Shown: piece after piece, positions 33,108 to 45,210 of the stretch
Numbering within the stretch: position 1 is the stretch's first letter
Layout of the letters: each line of letters starts with the position of its first letter
Origin: Clostridiales bacterium
GTDB lineage: Bacteria > Bacillota > Clostridia > Oscillospirales > Oscillospiraceae
Assembly (NCBI GenBank): GCA_020859945.1
Contig: JAJBVG010000003.1
Coordinates: 26,261 to 90,260 of the forward strand
Reading direction: 5' to 3'
Length of the DNA stretch: 64,000 nucleotides
The notes under the pieces: model-generated
Told to the model about the DNA's origin: nothing
Seen by the model: the letters and a program-made list of their open reading frames with translations, nothing else
Databases searched by the model: none
Program-made: the position numbers and the translations under genes

Positions 33108-33138
33108 CCCCGAACCGTTTTCGGTTCGGGGCTTTTTT
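33108..33138 (+). terminator. Terminator of the GntR gene
   Basis: CCCCGAACC pairs with GGTTCGGGG over GTTTTC and is followed by CTTTTTTG. Confidence 0.9.
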
Positions 33139-33142
33139 GACG

Positions 33143-35656
33143 TTATTCGTCCTCGGCCATGCCGATCAGGTCGAACTTCTCCGTGCTGACCACGATTTGG
33201 AAGTCCTCCTTTTGCGGCATGGCGCACTTGACCTGGATGCAGCGGTCAGACAGGTTGTAGAACCAGCCCTCGTCCGCCCCGTCGTAGGCGTCCCGCACGA
33301 TGTAACGGGTGACGGGCCTGCCGTCCACCGTGACCCAGAAGGCCCCCTTCTCCTTGCTGACCACCCGAAGGGTGATGTACTCCACGGTGGGGACATAGCT
33401 GCCCTCCCGGTGGAAGGAGATGACCTTCCGCTCCCCGGCCTGGACGGAGATGGTGGTTTTGGCGTAAACCCCCCGCTCAAAGTCCTGGGTGTGGCCGTCG
33501 TCGTCGTAAAAGACGTGGGTGCAGTCGCTCTCTGCGCCGATGACGAAGTCCAGGTTCCGCAGCACGTCGGTGGACGCCTGGTGGATGTCCTCGCTGGTGT
33601 AGTAAATGGCGCTGCCCCGCAGGAACATGGGGATAGAGCTGAGGGTGACGGGCACCTCGATGGTCTGGCCCCCCGCATAGGCCCGCATGTTGTCGTTCAT
33701 GTCGTACCAGGTGGCCCCGGCGGGCAGGTAGACCTGACGGGTTTTCGCCCCTTCCTCCAGCACGTTGGCTACCAGCACCGAGCTGCCGAACAAAAAGGTC
33801 AGCAGCTTGTCGTTGTAGCAGTTCTTGTCGTGGGGGAACTCCAGGAACAGGGGCCGCATGGCGGGCATTCCGTTGGTGTGGGCCTCGTACATCAGGGAGT
33901 AGAGGTAGGGCATCATCCGGTAGCGCTGGGCGTAGGCCGCCTGCACGTCTGCCAAATGCTCCTCGTACATCCAGGGCTGGGTGACGGTGTTGTCGTTGTT
34001 GGCGGAGTTCATACAGAACCGGGGCTGGAACGCGCCGCTCTGGATCCACCGCAGCAGCAGCTCACCGCTGGGGGCCGGCCCGGCGAAGCCGCCGATGTCG
34101 CACCCCATGTTGGGGCAGCCGGACAGCCCCATGCCGATGATGGTGGCCACGTTGAATTTCAGCGTCCGCCAGTCGGTCAGGTTGTCGCCGCCCCACACCT
34201 GGGCGTACCGCTGGATACCCGCGAACCCGGCCCGGTTGATGATGTAGGGCCGCTCGTTGGGGTAGACCTCCGCGATGGCCTCCTTCGCCAGGTACGCCAT
34301 CATATTGCTGTGGATGATTTTCAGCTGAGCCATGTCGCCTCCCATGCCCTCAAAGGAGCAGTAGGCGGTGCGGTCCTCCACGCCGTCCAGCTCGCAGTTG
34401 TCGTTCCAGACGGTTTTGGTGCCCTTTTCCAAAATATTGGTTTTCAGCAGTTCCTTCCAACAGTCCCTGGCCTTGGGGTCGGTGAAGTCCACAAACCGGC
34501 CCACGCCGCCCCACCAGCGTCCATAGTAGTCCTCTTTGCCGTCGGGGGTCTTGATGAAGGCATCTGCCTCCTTGAACCGGTCCATATAGGGGTGGTTTTG
34601 CAGGATGCCGGGCTTCAGATTGGGGATGACGTTGATGCCCCGCTCGTTCATGTGGGCGAAGAAGCCCTCCGGGTCTGGGAAACGGCGCTTGTTCCAGTTG
34701 AATACATAGCGCAGATTGTCCTCCTCGCCGGAGGAATAGCCGCTGGCCAGCCAGAAGTTGTCGATGTAGATTTTCTCGGCAAAGTGCTTGTCGATGACCT
34801 TGTAGATCTCCTGGTCGCAGTCCTTTTCCAGCTCGGCATAGTACATGGTGCTGGCAGTGAAGCCCAACGACTGCTTGGTGGGCATGGCGCAGCGTCCGGT
34901 CAGCTGAGTGTACCGGTCCAGCACGGCGGACATCTCCGGCCCGTTGATGAGGAACAGGTCGATGTCGCCGCCGTCGGTCTGGTAGTAGCAGTAGCGCTCC
35001 CAGTAGCCGCTGATCTCGTTGCACATGTCAAAGGCCGCGTCATAGCTGTTGTTGTAGAACAGGCCCACAGCCTTCTGCACGTCCTCGTTGACGCGGATGT
35101 AAAAGGGGATGTGCTTATAGAGGGGGTCGCCAAACTCCGGGTCGTGGCCGATGGCGTCCTTGGGGCACATCCGCATGTGGCGGCCCTTTTTGTCCAGGTG
35201 GCCGGTCTTTTCGCCAAAGCCATAGAAGTGGTCCTTGTCCCGGTCCACCTTGGAGTAGTGGGTCAGGCGGCCCAGCTGGTCCCGGTCAAAGGCCCGCTCC
35301 GCCAAGTCGGAGTAGAGCAGCGTTCCCTCGCTGTCGTAGAGGCGGAAGTGGAAGGGCCGCTTGTTCAGCACCAGCCGCAGGGTGGCGGTGCGGAAGGTCA
35401 GCGCCTTGTCCGTCTCCTCATAGGGGACGGACAGAGCGGTGATGCGCTGGCGTTCGTCCTTTAACAGCTCATCCAGGTCGTCGTCCCAGGCGGTGGTGAC
35501 CAGGGCGTAGGACGCCTCCTGGAACCGCTTGTCGAAGCTGACGCGGATGCGCAAAATGTCGTCGGTCAGGAAAATCAGCTTCACGTCCGCCGCGTCGCCG
35601 TGGACCAGATAGCCGTTGTCCAGTTTTTCGATGGATTGATAACTTCTCAGCAGCAT
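33143..35656 (-). CDS. Glycoside hydrolase family 31 (alpha-glucosidase type), paralogue 1
   Basis: The 837-residue cytosolic enzyme has the N-terminal beta-sandwich (FYGFGEKTGHLDKKG near residue 145) and a TIM barrel with WNDNCE as the nucleophile region (Asp in the W-N-D motif). The acid/base region is AQVWGGDNLTDW, followed by CDIGGFAGP, HPYM-type substrate loop residues and YRMMPYLYSL. It releases sugars from alpha-linked glycosides; the exact linkage is not readable. There is no signal peptide. ATG 35656 has AAAGGGAAG upstream. It follows a GH31 paralogue after 101 bases and both lie downstream of the TRAP transporter genes. Confidence 0.94.
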   Translation of the reverse strand: MLLRSYQSIEKLDNGYLVHGDAADVKLIFLTDDILRIRVSFDKRFQEASYALVTTAWDDDLDELLKDERQRITALSVPYEETDKALTFRTATLRLVLNKRPFHFRLYDSEGTLLYSDLAERAFDRDQLGRLTHYSKVDRDKDHFYGFGEKTGHLDKKGRHMRMCPKDAIGHDPEFGDPLYKHIPFYIRVNEDVQKAVGLFYNNSYDAAFDMCNEISGYWERYCYYQTDGGDIDLFLINGPEMSAVLDRYTQLTGRCAMPTKQSLGFTASTMYYAELEKDCDQEIYKVIDKHFAEKIYIDNFWLASGYSSGEEDNLRYVFNWNKRRFPDPEGFFAHMNERGINVIPNLKPGILQNHPYMDRFKEADAFIKTPDGKEDYYGRWWGGVGRFVDFTDPKARDCWKELLKTNILEKGTKTVWNDNCELDGVEDRTAYCSFEGMGGDMAQLKIIHSNMMAYLAKEAIAEVYPNERPYIINRAGFAGIQRYAQVWGGDNLTDWRTLKFNVATIIGMGLSGCPNMGCDIGGFAGPAPSGELLLRWIQSGAFQPRFCMNSANNDNTVTQPWMYEEHLADVQAAYAQRYRMMPYLYSLMYEAHTNGMPAMRPLFLEFPHDKNCYNDKLLTFLFGSSVLVANVLEEGAKTRQVYLPAGATWYDMNDNMRAYAGGQTIEVPVTLSSIPMFLRGSAIYYTSEDIHQASTDVLRNLDFVIGAESDCTHVFYDDDGHTQDFERGVYAKTTISVQAGERKVISFHREGSYVPTVEYITLRVVSKEKGAFWVTVDGRPVTRYIVRDAYDGADEGWFYNLSDRCIQVKCAMPQKEDFQIVVSTEKFDLIGMAEDE

Positions 35657-35696
35657 GGCAGACTTCCCTTTCTTGTGTCACGCACCTCCCTGGGGA

Positions 35697-35731
35697 GCGC
35701 CGGGGTGAAATGCCCCGGCGCTCCTTTTTGG
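35697..35731 (+). terminator. Hairpin between the two GH31 genes
   Basis: GAGCGCCGGGG pairs with CCCCGGCGCTC. The T-run (CTTTTTGG) is on the plus strand, although both genes are on the minus strand, so on the mRNA it may act as a stabilising or spacing hairpin instead. Confidence 0.5.
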
Positions 35732-35757
35732 GAGGAAATCTTTCGGTTACATACCGA

Positions 35758-38253
35758 TTACATACCGATCAGGTCAAACTGCTCGAAGGAGACCGTCAGG
35801 GTCACGTCCTTCCTGGGGTTGGGGTACTTGACCAGCACGGCCTTCTTGGTCTGGCTGTAATACCAGCCGGACTCGGCGGCCTCGAACTTGCGGCGGTTCA
35901 GGAAGTGCTCCAGCTGGGTGTCGCCCAGGCTGACCCAGAAGGGGCTCTTGTCCTTGCGGATCATCTCCACCACAACGCTCTCCACGTGGTCGGTGTAGCT
36001 GCCCTCGGCGGTGAAGTTCACCTTGACCACGTCCGCGCCGGACATCTGAATGGTGGTCTTGCGGTACACGCCCTGGGTGTAGTCGTTGCTGTCGCCGTCG
36101 TCGTCATACATGACGTAGGTGCTGGCTTCCTTGCCGGGGGCCAGGGTCAGGTGCAGGGCGGTGGTGTGGTCCTGGCACATGCTCATCAGCTGATTGTCGG
36201 CCATGGGCACGATGGCGCCCTCCCGCAGGAACATGGGGATGGACTTCATGGTGACGGGGATCTCCACCGTCTGGCCGCCCTCGTAGCAGGTGAAGTTGTT
36301 GCCCCAGTCGTACCACTTGCACCCGGCGGGCAGATAGACCTTCTTGGTCTTGGCGCCCTTCTCGATGACGTTGGCCACCAGGATGTCCCGGCCAAAGGTG
36401 AACTCGAAGCTCTCGTCATAGACCTTGGGGTCGTCCTGGAACTCATAGACCAGGGCGCGCATGATGGGTGCGCCGGTCTGGGTGGCCTCGTACTCGGCGG
36501 AGTAGAGGTAGGGGGTCATGCGGTAACGCAGCAGAATGGCGTCCCGGATGATGTCGGCGCTGCCCCGGAACATCCACGGCTCGGTAACGGTGTTGTCGTT
36601 GCTGGCGGAGTGGATGGAGAACCGGGCCTGGAAAATGCCCTGCTGTACCCAGCGGACGAACAGCTCCTCTTCGGGAGCGGGACCGGCAAAGCCGCCGATG
36701 TCCGCGCCCTCGTTGGGCTGACCGGAGAGGCCCATGCCGGTGATGATGGGGATGTTGTACTGGAGGGAGGTCCAGCTGGTGTAGTTGTCGCCGCACCAGG
36801 TCTGGGCGTACTTCTGGATGCCGGAGCTGCCGGAACGACAGACGGAGTAGGGCCGCTTGCTGGAATCATGCTCCCGGACGGCCTCGTTGCTCAGGCGGCA
36901 CATCAGGGTGCTCATGATGGGCTTCAGCTGGGCGATGGTGCCGCCCTTGCCGTCGAAGTTGCAGATGGCGTCCTTGTCCATCAGGCTGTCGTACTCGCAG
37001 TTGTCGTTCCAGATGGAGTTGGTGCCCACGTCGATCAGGTTGTCGGTGACGTACTTCTTCCAGATCTCACGGGCTTCGGGCTTGGTGTAATCCCAGAAAG
37101 CGCCGTCGCCGCCCCACCACGCGCCGACCGCGTAGGTGGAGGGGTCCTCGCTGTCCCGGACGAACACGTCCTGAGAGTTGAACTCGTCGAACCAGGGGTG
37201 GCACAACAGGATGCCCGGCTTGATGTTGGGCACGTTCTCAGCGCTCTTGGCCATCATCTCGTGGAAATACTTGCTGGGGTCCTTGAACCGCTCGGTGTTC
37301 CAGTAGAACACGCAGCGCTTGTTGTTGTAGCTGGTGTAGCCGGAGGACAGGTGGAAGCCGTCGATGGGGAAGCCTTCCTCTTTGATGGTGTCAATGAAGC
37401 CCAGCACCGCGTCATCGCTGTCCTTCTCCAGCTCGGGATAGTACATGGAGGAACCCTGATAGCCCAGGGCACGCTTGGGCAGCAGAGCGGGACGGCCCGT
37501 CAGCAGGGTGTAGTTGTCCACGACCTTGGCAAGGGTGTTGCCGCCCAGCAGGTACAGGTCGATGTCGCCGCCGTCGGCCTGCCAGTAGGTGTACCGGGGC
37601 CAATAGTTGCTCTTTTCACGGCCCATGTTGAACGCGGACTCGTAGAAGTTGTGATAAAACAGGCCCACGGCCTTCTGAGTGTCCCGGTTGAGCTGAATGT
37701 AGAAGGGGATGTGCTTATAGAGGGTGTCCATCTTGGTGGGGTCGTAGCCCATGGCGTCGGTGGCCCGCTCCCGCAGGAACTCTTTGTTCTTGTTCAGCTT
37801 GCCGGTCTTTTCACCGAAGCCATAGAAGCAGTCCTCTTCGTTCATGCGGCTGTAGTGGACGACCCGGTTGTTGCTGTCCTTGACGAAGGGGTTGCCGGGC
37901 AGGGAGCTGTAAAGCAGGGTCCCCTCGCTGTCGTAGAGCTTGAAGCACAGGGGGTCTTTCTCCACCACCAGCTTGACCGCGGCGGAGGCCAGGGTCAGGG
38001 CGGCCTCGTCGTCGGTGACAGCGGGGGCCACGGGGGTCAGGTGCTTCCGTTCGGGGAACAGGGGGTCCAGCCGGTCCTCCCACGCCACGGTGTCGAGGAC
38101 ATAGGACTCTTCCGCGAACTCCTTGTCGAAGGAGGCCCGGACGCGGACGATCTCATCGGTGACAAAGCAGACCTTCACGTCCGCCTGGTTGGTGTGGATC
38201 AGGTACATCCCGCCCTGAGGCTCGTACCCGGCGTAAGTGGTACAAATTTTCAT
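35758..38253 (-). CDS. Glycoside hydrolase family 31 (alpha-glucosidase type), paralogue 2
   Basis: The 831-residue protein has the same architecture as the downstream paralogue: FYGFGEKTGKLNKNK, the nucleophile region SIWNDNCEYDS, the acid/base region AQTWCGDNYTSW, ADIGGFAGPAPEEEL and YRMTPYLYSAEYEA. Differences around the active site (WCGDN against WGGDN; different loops after PHD-like positions) suggest a different substrate or chain length. ATG 38253 has AAGGAG 7 bases upstream. No export signal, so its substrate must be imported, presumably by the TRAP or another transporter. It is the first GH31 after dctM, beyond a terminator-like hairpin. Confidence 0.94.
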   Translation of the reverse strand: MKICTTYAGYEPQGGMYLIHTNQADVKVCFVTDEIVRVRASFDKEFAEESYVLDTVAWEDRLDPLFPERKHLTPVAPAVTDDEAALTLASAAVKLVVEKDPLCFKLYDSEGTLLYSSLPGNPFVKDSNNRVVHYSRMNEEDCFYGFGEKTGKLNKNKEFLRERATDAMGYDPTKMDTLYKHIPFYIQLNRDTQKAVGLFYHNFYESAFNMGREKSNYWPRYTYWQADGGDIDLYLLGGNTLAKVVDNYTLLTGRPALLPKRALGYQGSSMYYPELEKDSDDAVLGFIDTIKEEGFPIDGFHLSSGYTSYNNKRCVFYWNTERFKDPSKYFHEMMAKSAENVPNIKPGILLCHPWFDEFNSQDVFVRDSEDPSTYAVGAWWGGDGAFWDYTKPEAREIWKKYVTDNLIDVGTNSIWNDNCEYDSLMDKDAICNFDGKGGTIAQLKPIMSTLMCRLSNEAVREHDSSKRPYSVCRSGSSGIQKYAQTWCGDNYTSWTSLQYNIPIITGMGLSGQPNEGADIGGFAGPAPEEELFVRWVQQGIFQARFSIHSASNDNTVTEPWMFRGSADIIRDAILLRYRMTPYLYSAEYEATQTGAPIMRALVYEFQDDPKVYDESFEFTFGRDILVANVIEKGAKTKKVYLPAGCKWYDWGNNFTCYEGGQTVEIPVTMKSIPMFLREGAIVPMADNQLMSMCQDHTTALHLTLAPGKEASTYVMYDDDGDSNDYTQGVYRKTTIQMSGADVVKVNFTAEGSYTDHVESVVVEMIRKDKSPFWVSLGDTQLEHFLNRRKFEAAESGWYYSQTKKAVLVKYPNPRKDVTLTVSFEQFDLIGM

Positions 38254-38329
38254 AAAACGCTCCTTCAAACCAAAGTTGTCTGGTTTTTGCTTGCCTTTCG
38301 CAGAAAAAACCGACATTTTTTGTCCGTTT

Positions 38330-38383
38330 TGGGTAAAATAACGGCGGTTCCCGGCAATCCGTGGGTTGCAAGAGAACCGCCGC
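38330..38383 (-). terminator. Terminator or attenuator after dctM
   Basis: On the minus strand GGCGGTTC pairs with GAACCGCC and TTATTTTAC follows. It separates the TRAP genes from the GH31 genes, which may therefore have their own promoter. Confidence 0.65.
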
Positions 38384-38430
38384 AGAGACGTTATAACACT
38401 ATGCTGTTTTGTGTGAAATGGAACTTACGG

Positions 38431-39750
38431 TCAGGTCCACCACATGGACTCCACCAGGTGCAGGGCGTAAGGCACGCACAGCGGGATGGCGGGGATGAAG
38501 GTGACCAGTAGCAGGGCGATGACCATGCAGCAGAAGATGGGGACAATGTACTTGGTGACGCCCTCTATCTTCACGTGAGAGACGCCGCAACCCACGAACA
38601 GGCAGGAGCCAACAGGCGGGGTGACGGAGCCGATGCCCAGGTTCAGGATGAGCATCAGGCCGAAGTGGACGGGGCTCATGCCAATGCTGGTGGCGATGGG
38701 CAGGAAGATGGGGGTGAAGATCAGCACGGCGGGGGTCAGGTCCAGGAACATGCCCATGACCAGCAGGAACACGTTCATGATGAGCAGCAGCACATAACGG
38801 TTGCTGGAAATGCTCATCAGACCGGCGCTGATGGCTTCGGGGATGCCGGTGTAGGACATGACGTAGGACATGATGGAGGAGGACGCGATCAGGAACAGGA
38901 TGGTGGCGGAGCTCTTCATGGTGTCGGCCAGCAGGTCGTACAGAGTCTTGAGGTTCATCTCCCCGTAAACGAATGCCAAAACACCGCAGTACAGGCACAT
39001 GACAACGCCGGCCTCGGTAGCGGTGAACGCGCCGCCCAGGATGCCGCCCATAACGATGATGACGGCCAGCAGGGATGGGATGGCGTCGATGAAGATCTTC
39101 CAGCCAGGGTCCTCTTCCTTGACGGTGGACTTGGAATAACCCTTCTTAAGTGCCAGATAGATGGCCATAGCGCCCACGCACAAGCCCAGCAGGATGCCGG
39201 TCAGGTAGCCGCCCATGAACAGCGCGGTGACGGAGACGCCGCCGGCGGTGATGGAGTAAAGGATCAGGGGACCGGAGGGCGGGATCAGGATGCCGGTGGG
39301 GGCAGCGCAGATGTTGACCGCCGCGGAATAGTTGGGGTCATACCCCTCGTCGTTCTCCAGAGGGCCAAGGATGGAGCCCATGGCGGAGGTGGCGGCCACG
39401 GAGGAGCCGGACACGGCGCCGAAGAACATAGAGGCCAGCACGTTGGTGGCGGCCAGGTAGCCGGGAATCCAGCCCACGAGCAGACGGGCCAGACGGATGA
39501 GCCTTCTGGCGATGCCGCCCTTGTTCATGATGTTGCCGCCCAGGGAGAAGAAGGGCAGCGCCAGCAGGGAGAAGGAGTCCAGGCCGGAGAAGCAGCGCTG
39601 AGCCGCCGTCAGAGCAAAGACGGCGGGGTCCATGCCCGCTGCGAACGCGGTGGCGATGGAGGCGATGCCGATGCCGGCGGAGATAGGTACACCCGCCAAC
39701 AGCAAAATGGCAAAGGAGCCGAACATAACGATGATAGACTGTACGACCAT
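38431..39750 (-). CDS. dctM: TRAP transporter large permease
   Basis: The 439-residue protein with about 12 membrane helices is the ion-coupled translocation subunit. It shows the family motifs GSSVAATSAMGSILGPL, APTGILIPPSGPLILYS, LDLTPAVLIFTPIFLPIA and GSVTPPVGSCLFVGCGV. TRAP transporters use Na+ or H+ to take up acids such as C4-dicarboxylates, sialic acid or uronates. Its ATG shares one base with the dctQ stop (TAATG), so translation is coupled. The neighbourhood (uxuA, uxuB, GH31) favours a sugar acid as substrate. Confidence 0.95.
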   Translation of the reverse strand: MVVQSIIVMFGSFAILLLAGVPISAGIGIASIATAFAAGMDPAVFALTAAQRCFSGLDSFSLLALPFFSLGGNIMNKGGIARRLIRLARLLVGWIPGYLAATNVLASMFFGAVSGSSVAATSAMGSILGPLENDEGYDPNYSAAVNICAAPTGILIPPSGPLILYSITAGGVSVTALFMGGYLTGILLGLCVGAMAIYLALKKGYSKSTVKEEDPGWKIFIDAIPSLLAVIIVMGGILGGAFTATEAGVVMCLYCGVLAFVYGEMNLKTLYDLLADTMKSSATILFLIASSSIMSYVMSYTGIPEAISAGLMSISSNRYVLLLIMNVFLLVMGMFLDLTPAVLIFTPIFLPIATSIGMSPVHFGLMLILNLGIGSVTPPVGSCLFVGCGVSHVKIEGVTKYIVPIFCCMVIALLLVTFIPAIPLCVPYALHLVESMWWT

Positions 39751-40232
39751 TATTCTTCGACCTCCTTATTGTTACCAGTGAAAATCTGGATGTATTTCAA
39801 AATACGGGCCACGACGATGAACACGCCGGAGATGGGAAGAATAGAATAGAGGATCTTGTAGGGGATGTGCAGCACGGAAGAGATGTTGGTGGCGTTCATC
39901 ATCAGTCGGCCGCCGCCATAGATAAAGACGTAGCAGACGAAGAACAGGGTCATCACTTCGATGAACACAAACAGGACGGCGGAAGCGACGCCGTGGACGC
40001 GGTCCTTGACCAGGTCCAGGGACAGGTGCTCGTCCTTGTAGAAGCAGTAGGCGGAGCCGAGCAGGGAGGCCCAAATCAGCACGTACCGCAAAACCTCGTC
40101 GGTAAAGGTCGAGGGATTATTCAGGATAAACCGGGTGAAGATCTGCCAGGTGCCAAAGACGACCAGCGCGCCCATGGCAACGGCCATAACAAACCGCATC
40201 ACCAGGTCCAAAATCTTATCAAGGGTTTTCAA
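39750..40232 (-). CDS. dctQ: TRAP transporter small permease
   Basis: The 160-residue protein has four helices. It carries the DctQ signatures TRFILNNPSTFTDEVLRYVLIW and AYCFYKDEHLSLDLVKDRV (each within one helix-loop). No ATG is in frame at the proper place; the TTG at 40230-40232 has GGAGATG 8-9 bases upstream and gives a normal-length protein. It lies 184 bases after dctP, with a stem-loop between, and overlaps dctM by one base. Confidence 0.92.
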   Translation of the reverse strand: MKTLDKILDLVMRFVMAVAMGALVVFGTWQIFTRFILNNPSTFTDEVLRYVLIWASLLGSAYCFYKDEHLSLDLVKDRVHGVASAVLFVFIEVMTLFFVCYVFIYGGGRLMMNATNISSVLHIPYKILYSILPISGVFIVVARILKYIQIFTGNNKEVEE

Positions 40233-40334
40233 GATTTCATCTCCTTCTCAAAGAGGCGGGAAACGCTGATGAAATGGCTTCGGAGGGTTCCAGCAATTTC
40301 ATCAGGGATTCCCTCTTGGGTGAACCGGGTGGAC

Positions 40335-40369
40335 GGCGGCGCAGGAGTCTCTCCGGCCCCTGTGCCGCC
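40335..40369 (-). promoter_or_regulatory. Stem-loop between dctP and dctQ
   Basis: GGCGGCGCAGG and CCTGTGCCGCC form an 11-bp stem without a T-run. Hairpins at this place often protect the binding-protein mRNA and so give more binding protein than permease. Confidence 0.5.
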
Positions 40370-40416
40370 GCCGGATGAATCAAAATAACGAAGAAATGAG
40401 AGAAGTGTAAATCAAA

Positions 40417-41487
40417 TCAGGCAAGGGCCTGGATCTGAGCGACCAGATCGGCGACCTCGGTATCCAGGTCGTCATAGAGGCTCTGGCAAGCCTCGCGGAA
40501 CGCTTCGATGTCCATCTCGTCGGACTCGATGAAGGTCACGCCGTTGGCGATGGCGTCGGCCTCGCACTCTTCCTCGAACTCATCCCAAGCGGTCTTGTAC
40601 TCTTCGGTAGCGGCCTGAGCGCAGGACTTCAGGATGTTCTGCTGGTTCTCAGACATGGAGTTCCAGGTGGAGGTGGAGATGACCAGGATGTCGGGGATAC
40701 GGGTGTGCTCGTCGTAGCAATAGTACTGAGTCACGTCGGAGTGGTCACGCATGGCAGTGATGTTGTTCTCAGCGCCGTCGATGGTGCCGTTCTGCATGGC
40801 GGTGTAGACCTCGCTGTAGCTCATAACAGTGGAGGAGCCGCCCAGAGCAGCCATCATGTTGGTGGCGATGGTGGAGTCCATGGTACGGATCTTCAGGCCC
40901 TTCAGGTCATCGGGGCTGTAGATGGGGGTGTCAGCGGTGTAGAAGGAACGGGCGCCGGAGTCGAACCAGGTCAGGCCGATGAAGCCATCGCTCTCGGTCA
41001 GGCCCATCAGGGTCTCGCCGATCTCGCCGTCCATGACCTCGAAGTAATGCTCTTCACTCTCGAACAGGTAGGGCAGGGAGGCCACGTCCCAGGTGGAGTT
41101 GAAGTTGGACAGGGTGGAAGCGGAGACCTTTGCCATCTCCAGCGCGCCGGCCTGGATGCTGGCGATGTTGTCGGACTCGCTGCCCAGGGTGCCGTTGGCT
41201 TTGATGGTGATGTTGATGGTGCCGCCGGACTGCTCAGCCACGTCCTCGGCGAAGGAGGTCAGCTGAATGTGGATGGCATGGTCCTCGGCCAGGCCGTGGG
41301 ACAGGACCAGGTTGAAGGTCTGCTCGTCGCCGTCGGCGGTGGTGGTGGCAGCGGCGGAGCTGTCGCTGTCGCTGTCAGTGGTGGTCGTGGTGCTGCTGCT
41401 GGAGCTGCCGCCGCAGGCCGCCATGGTGAACATCATAGCAGCCGCGCAGAACGCAGCCAGGATGGAACGGGTGATTCTGTTTTTCAT
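40417..41487 (-). CDS. dctP: TRAP transporter substrate-binding lipoprotein
   Basis: The 356-residue protein has a lipoprotein signal (hydrophobic to residue 24, then AACGG with lipidated Cys about 25) and a 35-residue Ser/Thr/Asp-rich linker. The DctP fold follows: NLVLSHGLAEDHAIHIQ, GTLGSESDNIASIQAGALEM, DLKGLKIRTMDSTI and the invariant-Arg region, then YTAMQNGTIDGAENNITAM. It catches the solute outside the cell for DctQM. ATG 41487 has AAGGAGG 7 bases upstream. The ligand cannot be read from the sequence; the uronate context is a hint only. Confidence 0.94.
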   Translation of the reverse strand: MKNRITRSILAAFCAAAMMFTMAACGGSSSSSTTTTTDSDSDSSAAATTTADGDEQTFNLVLSHGLAEDHAIHIQLTSFAEDVAEQSGGTINITIKANGTLGSESDNIASIQAGALEMAKVSASTLSNFNSTWDVASLPYLFESEEHYFEVMDGEIGETLMGLTESDGFIGLTWFDSGARSFYTADTPIYSPDDLKGLKIRTMDSTIATNMMAALGGSSTVMSYSEVYTAMQNGTIDGAENNITAMRDHSDVTQYYCYDEHTRIPDILVISTSTWNSMSENQQNILKSCAQAATEEYKTAWDEFEEECEADAIANGVTFIESDEMDIEAFREACQSLYDDLDTEVADLVAQIQALA

Positions 41488-41543
41488 GTGATTTCCTCCT
41501 TGCATATTTCACGGCGCGCCTGTCGCGCCGCGTTTAACATGGT

Positions 41544-42113
41544 TCAGTTCCTGTGCAGGCGGTCCTTGACGGCCTGGCGCAGGTCGTGGAAGTTCATCAT
41601 CAGCAGGGACGTGTCCTGCCACTTCTTGCCGGTCTTTTCCACGATAAAGTGCCGGAAAGCATCGGGTTTCGGGGGGTCCAGGGTGTTTTTGTCCAGCATA
41701 ACGGCGTTCTGCCGGTCGAAGAACAGGTAAAAGTAGTCCCCCTCCTCCACCAGCCGGTCCACGGCGGCGTATTTGTAGAGCTGTTTGCCCTCCACCACCC
41801 GGACGGAGGATTCGCCGAACTGGAGCGTCACGGTGCTGACCGCGCCGTTCCGGGCCTCGATGACCCCTTCTGCCTTCACCTTGCTGGGGAAGTCCATCGC
41901 CACGATGAACCAGCAGCCGATGAGCAGGCAGAGGACCTTGATGCCCACATGGACGCCGGTGAACAGGGCCACGGCAATCAGCGCCAGCCCGACCAGCGCC
42001 CGGATGATGATTCTCAGTCGGTCATAGGTGAAGTACTCCGCCCGAAAGACCTTTTGAATGGTCGGCTCGTCATAGGTTATGCTGGCGGTGTACTGTATCT
42101 TACTCTTTTTCAT
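41544..42113 (-). CDS. YcxB-like membrane-associated protein, unknown function
   Basis: The 189-residue protein has an N-terminal soluble beta part (IQYTASITYDEPTIQKVFRA), two close membrane helices (about residues 34-72, with a short GVHVG turn) and a C-terminal soluble domain (VTLQFGESSVRVVEGKQLYK; YFYLFFDRQNAVMLDKNTL). This is the pattern of YcxB-family proteins, whose function is unknown. ATG 42113 has AAAGGCGG upstream. It ends 57 bases before dctP on the same strand and could be cotranscribed with the TRAP genes, though no link in function is evident. Confidence 0.7.
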   Translation of the reverse strand: MKKSKIQYTASITYDEPTIQKVFRAEYFTYDRLRIIIRALVGLALIAVALFTGVHVGIKVLCLLIGCWFIVAMDFPSKVKAEGVIEARNGAVSTVTLQFGESSVRVVEGKQLYKYAAVDRLVEEGDYFYLFFDRQNAVMLDKNTLDPPKPDAFRHFIVEKTGKKWQDTSLLMMNFHDLRQAVKDRLHRN

Positions 42114-42360
42114 AAACCGCCTTTCCCTTGAAACACCCGGCTGGGTTGTGCAATTTGACCGGATACACCTTGTATACCAGTTATATACTAGAATCTTATT
42201 ACAAATCCCATTAAAAATCTATTGACAAGTTGACTGGAAAAACCGGGCTATTTTTGGTTATTTTGACGATTCATCAGTTATTTAGATAAAAGACGTTCTT
42301 CTTTTGGCTTTTGCTTCAACCGGGTGTGAAACGGCCCGCCGTCCAGCCAGAGACGGGGCA
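42114..42360. other. AT-rich intergenic region, no gene seen
   Basis: The region between the YcxB-like gene and the ppdK terminator holds several TATA-like strings near 42170-42200 and a TTGACA at about 42222 on the plus strand. No complete promoter for the minus-strand gene could be fixed, and no coding frame was found. Confidence 0.5.
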
Positions 42361-42394
42361 TAAAAATCCCCCGGTCCGTTTCCAGACCGGGGGA
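42361..42394 (-). terminator. Terminator of ppdK
   Basis: TCCCCCGGTC pairs with GACCGGGGGA and is followed on the minus strand by TTTTTATG. Confidence 0.92.
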
Positions 42395-42413
42395 TAGGGT
42401 TATTCAGGCGGTA

Positions 42414-45044
<2,631 letters not shown>

Positions 45045-45113
45045 GGATACGATACATCTCCTTTGATAAGATAAATGTAGCAGCTTCGTCCCCTCTGACG
45101 CTTCAACTGCCTT

Positions 45114-45172
45114 GCAGACCACATGAGATGTGGGTCTGCCTACCATTATACCAAACATTTCGCATTTTGCAA
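45114..45172 (-). promoter_or_regulatory. ppdK promoter and leader hairpin
   Basis: On the minus strand TTGCAA (45167-45172), 16 bases, TATAAT (45145-45150). The transcript would start with a hairpin, GCAGACC/GGTCTGC with an inner ACAT/ATGT (45114-45139), about 70 bases before the start codon. Confidence 0.7.
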
Positions 45173-45210
45173 CCGGTACTTTTGGTTAAGTTGTAAAAAA
45201 TTCGCCCAGA

